A DNA stretch of 64,000 nt from the NCBI RefSeq assembly GCF_003491345.1, contig NZ_CP025512.1, positions 1,550,001-1,614,000 of the forward strand. Reading direction: 5' to 3'. The DNA comes from Neorhizobium sp. SOG26. Its GTDB lineage: Bacteria > Pseudomonadota > Alphaproteobacteria > Rhizobiales > Rhizobiaceae. Position 1 is the stretch's first letter. Every line of letters starts with the position of its first letter. This document shows positions 55,620-64,000 of the stretch, piece after piece. A model generated the notes under the pieces. The model saw only the letters and a list, made by a program, of their open reading frames with translations, made no database searches and had not been told where the DNA came from. The translations under genes and the position numbers were made by a program.

Positions 55620-56258
55620 TTAAAGTCCGAGCATCATCCGGACGATCGGCTCGAGGCCGCGCCCGATGGCTCGCGTATTGTCTGCCGTCAGATGCACGCC
55701 ATCGATCGGCGTGGTCTTTGCGACCGATCCGGCATCAAAGAAACCGCAGCCCATGTCGTCCGCCAGGTCCCGGTAGAGCGAAGCCAGCATCGCTGACTCT
55801 TCCACGCCGCCACGGAACATGGCGGAGAACACAGGATCTGCCGTCTCGCAAAGCGGCGGAGGCGAGACGATCAGCACGTCGGGCGCATCATAGTCGAAGG
55901 AGTATTCGTGATGCCGTATCAGCCCGACAAGCCGTTGCATGCCGGAACGCGCCGCGTGCGCGGTACCGGCAATGACCGGCTTCATGTCGTTCGACCCCAG
56001 CATGATGATGACGAGGTCGAGCGGCATGTGGGTGTGAAGAACCGTCGGCATCGTCCTCACGCCGTTGCGATCGCAATCGGCCAGATGGTCGTCATAGCCG
56101 GTGGTGCGACCGTTCAGGCCTTCGGCGATCACCGTGACCTCGCTGCCGAGGGCCGCGCCAAGCACGCTTGGCCAGCGATCCTCATAGGCATGGCGACCGG
56201 GGCCATCCGGATTGTAGCCCCAGGTCAGCGAGTCGCCGAAGCAGAGAACGGTTTTCAC
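55620..56258 (-). CDS. SGNH/GDSL hydrolase (arylesterase-like)
   Basis: A 212-residue SGNH hydrolase with Ser10 in FGDSLTWG, the N90 oxyanion residue in GSND and the Asp186/His189 pair in DGVHL. It lacks a signal peptide. It resembles the alphaproteobacterial arylesterases related to Mycobacterium smegmatis perhydrolase. Its position inside the pdh operon is conserved in rhizobia in my recollection, but its part in pyruvate metabolism is unknown. Confidence 0.9.
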   Translation of the reverse strand: MKTVLCFGDSLTWGYNPDGPGRHAYEDRWPSVLGAALGSEVTVIAEGLNGRTTGYDDHLADCDRNGVRTMPTVLHTHMPLDLVIIMLGSNDMKPVIAGTAHAARSGMQRLVGLIRHHEYSFDYDAPDVLIVSPPPLCETADPVFSAMFRGGVEESAMLASLYRDLADDMGCGFFDAGSVAKTTPIDGVHLTADNTRAIGRGLEPIVRMMLGL

Positions 56259-56275
56259 AAGCCGGCCCTCCGTAT

Positions 56276-57652
56276 TTAGACGAGCATCGCCATCGGATTT
56301 TCGATGTAGCGCTTGAAGGCAGAAGCCAGTTCCGCGCCGAGCGCACCATCAATAACGCGGTGGTCGAAGGCGAAGGTGGCCGTCATGACAGTTCCGACCT
56401 CGATCTTGCCGTTGCGAACAACCGGCTTCTCCACGCCTGCACCGATCGAAACGATCGAGGCCTGCGGCAGGTTGATGATCGAGGTGAAGTTCGACACGCC
56501 GAACATGCCAAGGTTCGACACGGATGTCGTACCGCCCTGATACTCTTCCGGCTTCAGCTTCTTGTCACGCGCACGCTTGGCAAGGTCCTTGACCTCATTG
56601 GAGATCGCAGACAGCGTCTTCGTTTCGGCCTTGCGGACGATGGGCGTGATCAGCCCGTCGGCGATGGCAACTGCCACGCCGACATCGGCATGCTTGTGCA
56701 TGACCCGTGCAGTCGACGTCCAGGAGGCGTTCGCCATCGGAACGTCACGCAGCGCAAGCGCCATCGCCTTGATGATGAAGTCGTTGACCGAAAGCTTGAA
56801 GGCCGGAACCTCGCCCTTCTCGGTCTTTTTCACGGGAGCCGACGCGTTGATCTCGCCACGCAGCTTCAACAGCGTGTCGATTTCGCAATCCATGGAAACG
56901 AAGTAGGACGGAACCGTCTGACTCGACTCGGTAAGGCGCGAGGCGATCGTCTTGCGCATACCGTCATGCGGCAGAAGTTCGTAGGAACCCTGTTCGAAGA
57001 GCTTCAGCACGGCATCATCCGACTGGCCCTTGGCCGGTGCAGCAGGTGCCGCGGCGCCTGCTTCGGCTGACGCAGCAGCAGACTTCGTGCCACCGGAGGC
57101 GACTGCCTTCTCGATATCCGCCTTGACGACGCGACCATGCGGACCGGAGCCTGCAACGGACGACAGGTCGATGCCGGCTTCCTTGGCGAGACGGCGTGCA
57201 AGCGGCGAAGAGAACACGCGCTTGCCATCGGCAACCGGCGCAGGGGTCGACGGAGCAGGCTTGGCATCCGCGACAGGCGTCGAGGCCTGCTGCGCGGGCT
57301 CAGCAGCCTTCGGAGCCGGTGCGGCCTCCGCCTTTGCAGGCTCGGCCTTCGATGCCTCTGCCTGCGCAGGCGCACCACCACCGGAAGAGGCGGCTGCCGC
57401 GACATCTTCGCCTTCGGCAGCAAGGATGGCGATCAAGGCATTTACCTTCACCGCTTCCGTACCGGCCGGCACGACGATCTTCGCCACGGTACCCTCATCG
57501 ACGGCTTCCACTTCCATGGTCGCCTTGTCGGTCTCGATCTCGGCGATGACATCGCCGGACTTGACCTGGTCGCCTTCCTTCACAAGCCACTTGGCGAGGT
57601 TGCCCTCTTCCATGGTGGGAGACAGGGCCGGCATGGTAATGTTGATCGGCAT
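56276..57652 (-). CDS. pdhC: Dihydrolipoyllysine-residue acetyltransferase (E2 of pyruvate dehydrogenase)
   Basis: A 458-residue E2. The lipoyl domain (1-80) has the lipoyl Lys in [17 protein letters not shown]; an Ala/Pro/Lys-rich linker follows, then the E3/E1-binding domain (about 147-180, [35 protein letters not shown]), another linker, and the catalytic domain ending with [17 protein letters not shown]. The catalytic HxxxDG motif (DHRVIDG) is intact. It transfers the acetyl group to CoA. Confidence 0.96.
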   Translation of the reverse strand: MPINITMPALSPTMEEGNLAKWLVKEGDQVKSGDVIAEIETDKATMEVEAVDEGTVAKIVVPAGTEAVKVNALIAILAAEGEDVAAAASSGGGAPAQAEASKAEPAKAEAAPAPKAAEPAQQASTPVADAKPAPSTPAPVADGKRVFSSPLARRLAKEAGIDLSSVAGSGPHGRVVKADIEKAVASGGTKSAAASAEAGAAAPAAPAKGQSDDAVLKLFEQGSYELLPHDGMRKTIASRLTESSQTVPSYFVSMDCEIDTLLKLRGEINASAPVKKTEKGEVPAFKLSVNDFIIKAMALALRDVPMANASWTSTARVMHKHADVGVAVAIADGLITPIVRKAETKTLSAISNEVKDLAKRARDKKLKPEEYQGGTTSVSNLGMFGVSNFTSIINLPQASIVSIGAGVEKPVVRNGKIEVGTVMTATFAFDHRVIDGALGAELASAFKRYIENPMAMLV

Positions 57653-57667
57653 CGAACGCCCTCCCCG

Positions 57668-59098
<1,431 letters not shown>

Positions 59099-59115
59099 GA
59101 AGTTCTCTCCCGCGA

Positions 59116-60174
59116 TCAGAGCAGAATATCGGTGTAGAGCTCGGACGGATCCGGCTCAGGATCGGCCTGCGCGAAGTCGGCGCTATCCGAAACAACGTCA
59201 CGGATGTCCTTGTCGATCGCCTTCAGTTCGTCCTCGCTCGCCCAGGACTTTTCCAGAAGACGCTGACGCACCTGCTCGATCGGGTCCTGCTCGGAACGCA
59301 TCTTCTGCACTTCTTCCTTGGACCGGTACTTGGCCGGGTCGGACATCGAGTGACCGCGGTAACGGTAGGTGAGCATCTCCAAGATGATCGGGCCAGCGCC
59401 ACAGCGGCAGTGAGCCAATGCTTCGTCGCCCGCAGCCTTCACGGCGCGAACATCCATGCCATCGACCTGGATGCCGGGAATGCCGAAGCCGGAACCACGC
59501 AGCGAGTAGTTCGACTGCGCGGTGGCGCGGGACGTCGAGGTGCCCATCGCATAACGGTTGTTTTCGACGATGTAGACAATCGGCAGCTTCCAGAGAGCCG
59601 CCATGTTGAAGCTCTCGTAGACCTGGCCCTGGTTGGCAGCACCATCACCGAAATACGCAACGGCAACATTGTCATTGCCGCGGTACTTGTTGGCGAAGGC
59701 CAAGCCCGTGCCGAGCGACACCTGCGCACCAACGATTCCGTGGCCGCCGTAAAAATTCTTTTCCTTGGAGAACATGTGCATGGAGCCGCCCTTCCCCTTG
59801 GAATAGCCGCCCCGACGCCCGGTCAACTCGGCCATGACGCCACGGGCGTTCATGCCGGTTGCCAGCATATGGCCGTGGTCGCGATAGGCCGTGATAACCT
59901 GGTCACCTTCCTTCTGGGCCATCTGCATGCCGACAACGACAGCTTCCTGGCCGATATAAAGGTGACAGAAGCCGCCGATGAAGCCCATGCCGTAAAGCTG
60001 GCCCGCCTTTTCTTCAAACCGACGGATCAGAAGCATCTCGCGGTAGGCGTGGAGATCCTGTTCCTTGGTGAAGTCCGGCGAATTCTGGCCGGTAAATTCC
60101 TTGGAGGAGGATTTGGAAGCAGACTTTGCCGCTGCTTTGCGGCCGGATACAGACGCGGTATTGGGTTGCGCCAT
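59116..60174 (-). CDS. pdhA: Pyruvate dehydrogenase E1 alpha subunit
   Basis: A 352-residue subunit that binds thiamine diphosphate: [31 protein letters not shown] is the ThDP motif, and [18 protein letters not shown] the phosphorylation-loop region. It begins with a basic, Ser/Ala-rich tail of about 25 residues. First gene of the minus-strand pdhA-pdhB-pdhC-SGNH-lpdA-glsB-lipA run. GGGAGGGATCG precedes the ATG. Confidence 0.96.
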   Translation of the reverse strand: MAQPNTASVSGRKAAAKSASKSSSKEFTGQNSPDFTKEQDLHAYREMLLIRRFEEKAGQLYGMGFIGGFCHLYIGQEAVVVGMQMAQKEGDQVITAYRDHGHMLATGMNARGVMAELTGRRGGYSKGKGGSMHMFSKEKNFYGGHGIVGAQVSLGTGLAFANKYRGNDNVAVAYFGDGAANQGQVYESFNMAALWKLPIVYIVENNRYAMGTSTSRATAQSNYSLRGSGFGIPGIQVDGMDVRAVKAAGDEALAHCRCGAGPIILEMLTYRYRGHSMSDPAKYRSKEEVQKMRSEQDPIEQVRQRLLEKSWASEDELKAIDKDIRDVVSDSADFAQADPEPDPSELYTDILL

Positions 60175-60286
60175 CGATCCCTCCCTTTGAGTTCTGCGTT
60201 ATGCGAAATTGGCACACCCGCTAAGGATGCTGGAACTCCAATCCCATTTCGAGGCGTAACATAGGCAAGAAGTGGGGCCCCAGCAA

Positions 60287-60304
60287 TGCCATAATTGCAT
60301 GGCA
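60287..60304. promoter_or_regulatory. Dyad in the pdhA promoter region
   Basis: TGCCAT-AATTGC-ATGGCA (60287-60304), a perfect 6-bp inverted repeat, overlaps an ATAATTGCAT box, 113-130 bp upstream of pdhA. A likely operator or activator site; the regulator is unknown. Confidence 0.4.
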
Positions 60305-60336
60305 CACATTCCGGCTAAAGCCCTGTCATAATTACC

Positions 60337-60371
60337 AAAAACTGAAGTTAACCAGATTCTGGTTAATTCAG
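60337..60371 (-). terminator. Rho-independent terminator of the ftsB-type gene
   Basis: On the minus strand CTGAATTAACCAG pairs with CTGGTTAA plus TTCAG (one bulged C), loop AAT, then TTTTT. It overlaps the stop codon of the gene at 60368 and separates it from the pdhA promoter. Confidence 0.8.
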
Positions 60372-60685
60372 TAGTAGCTTTTGAAGATGACGATTTCGTC
60401 GCTCCGAGAGACGTTCAGCTGGTAACGCGCAATCTCGTCCAGCATATCCTTTTCGAGCGTCCCATCGCTCATCAGCCGCACCTGCCGCTCAAGGGCTTCA
60501 CGCTTGGCCGTGAGCTTTGCAAGCTCGTCCGCACGCGCCGCGCGCTGACGTTCGAACTCCTCCGTTGCAATCAGGCCAAGGTCACCATGCACGGAATGAT
60601 AGCCGAAATATGAAAGGAACGCGACGGTGATGAGGGGAAGAACAAGGCGGCCAAACTTCCGCTTCTTATGATGTTTGGTCCACAT
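60368..60685 (-). CDS. FtsB/DivIC family septum formation initiator
   Basis: A 105-residue bitopic protein. A short basic head (KHHKKRKFGRLVL) and one transmembrane helix (PLITVAFLSYFGYHSVHG) are followed by a periplasmic coiled coil (EEFERQRAARADELAKLTAKREALERQVRLM) and DEIARYQLNVSRSDEIVIF. FtsB recruits FtsL/FtsQ to the septum. In rhizobia it is encoded next to eno and the pdh genes, as here. A CtrA-like box lies about 80 bp upstream. Confidence 0.92.
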   Translation of the reverse strand: MWTKHHKKRKFGRLVLPLITVAFLSYFGYHSVHGDLGLIATEEFERQRAARADELAKLTAKREALERQVRLMSDGTLEKDMLDEIARYQLNVSRSDEIVIFKSYY

Positions 60686-60762
60686 GCCGTTCTTGATGCC
60701 CTGCTACGCTTCAACGGATCTGGAGATTCGATCCGGACAGGATCCAGATTCCCATAACTTGC

Positions 60763-60777
60763 TTAACCATTCGTTGA
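60763..60777. promoter_or_regulatory. Near-match CtrA box upstream of the ftsB-type gene
   Basis: TTAACCATTCGTTGA fits TTAA-N7-TTAA with one mismatch (G for A) and has the extended TTAACCAT half-site. It lies 78-92 bases upstream of the divisome gene start. CtrA control of division genes is known in Caulobacter; here it is only a motif. Confidence 0.3.
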
Positions 60778-60790
60778 TCGAAGCAAATGG

Positions 60791-60815
60791 AAAAGCCCGC
60801 GCCCTGCGCGGGCTT
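60791..60815 (-). terminator. Rho-independent terminator of eno
   Basis: On the minus strand AAGCCCGCG-N5-CGCGGGCTT forms a perfect 9-bp stem followed by TTCC, 43 bases after the eno stop. Confidence 0.85.
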
Positions 60816-60857
60816 GGTATTGCATCACATCGTTCTACGGGCTGACCCGAAAAGGCC

Positions 60858-62201
<1,344 letters not shown>

Positions 62202-63050
62202 TCAATTGGCCTTGGCAATCGCGTCGAAGGCGAGCAGTTTTTCGAGAAGGCGGCGCATATCTCTCAGGTGCACCATGTTCGGGCCGTCGGATGGCGCATT
62301 GTCTGGATCTTCATGCGTTTCAATGAATACGCCGGCAACGCCCACGGCAACGGCTGCCCGCGCCAGCGTTTCGACAAACTCACGCTGGCCGCCGGACGAG
62401 CCACCCTGGCCGCCTGGCTGCTGCACCGAATGGGTCGCATCGAACACCACCGGCGCACCAAGCGAGGCCATGATCGGCAAGGAGCGCATGTCGGACACAA
62501 GCGTGTTGTAACCGAAGGAGGCACCGCGTTCGCAGAGCAGTACATTCGGATTGCCGCTTTGCGTGAACTTCGCAAGCACGTTCTTCATGTCCCAAGGCGC
62601 GAGGAACTGCCCCTTCTTGACGTTGATGACGCGGCCCGTCTTTGCCGCCGCGACCAAAAGGTCCGTCTGGCGGCTGAGAAACGCGGGAATCTGCAAGATG
62701 TCGACGGTCTTAGCGACGAGGCCGCACTGCTCTTCGGTGTGGATGTCCGTCAGAACCGGAAATCCGAACTCCTTCTTGAGATCTTCGAAGATCTCCATGG
62801 CAGGCTCAAGCCCGATGCCGCGCTTGCCGGAGATGGAGGTGCGGTTCGCCTTGTCGAAGGACGACTTGTAGACCAGCCCGATGCCAAGCTCGCCGCAAAG
62901 CTCCTTCAGCGTGCCGGCAATGTCGAAGGCGTGCTCGCGTGTTTCCATCTGGCAGGGGCCGGCGATCAGCGAGAGCCTTGCATCCTGTGCGAAGACAACC
63001 TGGCCCGCGCCTTCGCCAACGAGCACACGAGAATTGGCCGCAACTTCCAT
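62202..63050 (-). CDS. kdsA: 3-deoxy-D-manno-octulosonate 8-phosphate synthase
   Basis: A 282-residue enzyme that condenses arabinose 5-phosphate with PEP for lipopolysaccharide. [41 protein letters not shown], and a TDIHTEEQC segment identify KdsA; the last Cys in IAGPCQ is found in metal-dependent forms, so this may be a metal-using Kds[26 protein letters not shown] is also typical. It uses PEP, which the neighbouring enolase produces. Three bases separate it from the VOC gene. Confidence 0.97.
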   Translation of the reverse strand: MEVAANSRVLVGEGAGQVVFAQDARLSLIAGPCQMETREHAFDIAGTLKELCGELGIGLVYKSSFDKANRTSISGKRGIGLEPAMEIFEDLKKEFGFPVLTDIHTEEQCGLVAKTVDILQIPAFLSRQTDLLVAAAKTGRVINVKKGQFLAPWDMKNVLAKFTQSGNPNVLLCERGASFGYNTLVSDMRSLPIMASLGAPVVFDATHSVQQPGGQGGSSGGQREFVETLARAAVAVGVAGVFIETHEDPDNAPSDGPNMVHLRDMRRLLEKLLAFDAIAKAN

Positions 63051-63053
63051 GAT

Positions 63054-63923
63054 CTATTCCTCAAATCCGAACAGAACGCCCTGACCGGGCGCTGCCGAAA
63101 CAAGCACCCGGCCCTCTCGGCGGATGAATGCGACGTCATTAGCAGCAAGGGTAATCTCTGTCACGGCAAGATCGGCAGTCTTGAAGATCACGGCGCAGCC
63201 CTGCAGCCCTTCCCCGCCGGCTTGAGGCGGAAGAAGGAAATGCAGCCCCAGGTCATCGTCGGACATCACCCGTGTCCGAACGCCGTTCGCTGCCACGAAA
63301 CCGGCGCCCAACTCATCCTGCTCATGCTCGAACACCTGCGCCAGCAGCGGCACGGCAGCATCGGGCTGAGATGCACCCAGGATGATCTCACTGATGCCGA
63401 TCACCGCGTTCGCATGGCTCAGCAGTTCCTCCCGCCCCGAAGGCAGTGGGTTCAATCTTTGGCAGGAGAACAGAAAGAAATCGGGTGACTGCGAATCGGC
63501 CGCAAAGGCGAGTCGGAAGCGTGCCTCCGATTCCGTGCCATCCGGTAGCTTCATCGGCCGGGCGAACTCCAGCATCTCGCCGCCGGATATGCCCTGCGCC
63601 GTGAAAGCGGCATGATCCGCCTCCGCATCATCGGTGGCGAGCACGATGGCTGAAAGTCCCTCCCGATGCCTCGTGCGACAGAAGGCAAGATTGCGCGCGG
63701 TAAACACATTGCCACGCTTCGCAGCCGCTGCGGCCTGACGACGATTGGCGAATGCGAGCGGCTCCAGATAGCTCCCATCCCGCAGGAAAACGCAGGCGTT
63801 GGCGGTGCCAAACGGGTGCAGCGCATCGGGTGCAACCGTGAACCCAAGGTCACCAAGCCGAGCCCGCGTCGCTGCCAGATCCTTCACCGGTAGGACCAGA
63901 TGATCGATTGCTCTTGCGTTCAC
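63054..63923 (-). CDS. VOC family protein (Glyoxalase_3-like)
   Basis: A 289-residue two-halved vicinal-oxygen-chelate protein. It begins IDHLVLPVKDLAATRARLGDLGFTVAP with the family H-L pattern, and HPFGTANACVFLRDGSYLEPLA; the second half restarts near ANAVIGISEIILGASQPDAAV. The metal and substrate are not clear. The stop is three bases from kdsA, and the pair is common in rhizobia, possibly after pyrG. Bases 63924-64000 after it show no gene that I can support. Confidence 0.87.
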   Translation of the reverse strand: MNARAIDHLVLPVKDLAATRARLGDLGFTVAPDALHPFGTANACVFLRDGSYLEPLAFANRRQAAAAAKRGNVFTARNLAFCRTRHREGLSAIVLATDDAEADHAAFTAQGISGGEMLEFARPMKLPDGTESEARFRLAFAADSQSPDFFLFSCQRLNPLPSGREELLSHANAVIGISEIILGASQPDAAVPLLAQVFEHEQDELGAGFVAANGVRTRVMSDDDLGLHFLLPPQAGGEGLQGCAVIFKTADLAVTEITLAANDVAFIRREGRVLVSAAPGQGVLFGFEE

Positions 63924-64000
63924 GTCATACCCCCGAGCCAGAACCGCCCCTTAAATTGGCAACCGCGACGCCAGCAGCAAGTGCTCTCACGGCCAGATCA

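Overview
The window is chromosomal core sequence from an alphaproteobacterium of the Rhizobiaceae (Rhizobium, Agrobacterium, Neorhizobium or a close relative). GC content is high, and the gene sets and orders are familiar from that family: dusB-ntrB-ntrC-ntrY-ntrX-trkA-dat-hfq-hflX on one strand, pdhA-pdhB-pdhC-SGNH hydrolase-lpdA-lipA, eno-kdsA, a fused ispDF, an ATP12 chaperone, and a cysG-DUF2849-cysI-DUF934 sulfite reduction operon. I see no phage, transposase, plasmid or CRISPR signature. The assignment rests on recognised protein families and gene order, not on a database search.

Layout. 1-3.8 kb: partial CBS-domain protein, rhomboid protease, PAS_5 and PilZ proteins, and a secreted transglutaminase-like cysteine peptidase. 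4-10.8 kb: membrane-anchored hypothetical, SPOR-domain D-Ala-D-Ala carboxypeptidase, DUF1489, serine deaminase, DUF599 and DUF1624 membrane proteins, and a candidate small membrane protein. 10.9-15.2 kb: MerR regulator, MgtE, a peptide-deformylase-like protein lacking two metal ligands, BON and OsmC proteins, LipB. 15.3-19 kb: tRNA-Leu(GAG) with promoter and terminator, several very small membrane or secreted proteins, an unusual C-tract hairpin, a DMT transporter, an unrecognised conserved-looking protein, a GNAT. 19-22 kb: formaldehyde detoxification cluster (frmA, ElaA-type GNAT, YaiI-type, fghA). 22-26.9 kb: a BrnT/BrnA-like toxin-antitoxin pair, ATP12, HAD phosphatase, RluC-type pseudouridine synthase, CrcB, PCu(A)C copper chaperone. 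27-31.8 kb: tandem glycine riboswitch followed by gcvTHP and a strong bidirectional terminator. 31.9-36.7 kb: ferredoxin-NADP reductase and the siroheme/sulfite reductase operon. 37-40.1 kb: deaminase, MazG, HflX, Hfq. 40.2-50 kb: D-amino acid aminotransferase, TrkA, and the two nitrogen two-component systems NtrYX and NtrBC with DusB. 50-64 kb: IspDF, CinA C-terminal type, RatA/COQ10, LipA, GlsB, the pyruvate dehydrogenase complex with an embedded SGNH hydrolase, an FtsB/DivIC protein, enolase, KdsA and a VOC protein.

How the genes fit together. LipB (14.5 kb) and LipA (52.8 kb) make the lipoyl cofactor needed by GcvH and by PdhB and PdhC, all in this window; LpdA reoxidises it. CysG supplies siroheme for CysI, and the neighbouring flavin reductase is a plausible electron source because no cysJ-like gene is present. 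NtrBC/NtrYX with Hfq and TrkA form a nitrogen, redox and post-transcriptional control block.

The window is mostly ordinary. I did not find a convincing new multi-gene system. The items most worth a second look are the PDF-like protein without an intact active site, NtrX without a GAFTGA loop, the toxin-antitoxin pair, the small membrane ORFs with CtrA-like boxes, the C-tract hairpin at 16.35-16.41 kb, and the apparent ATT start of hflX.
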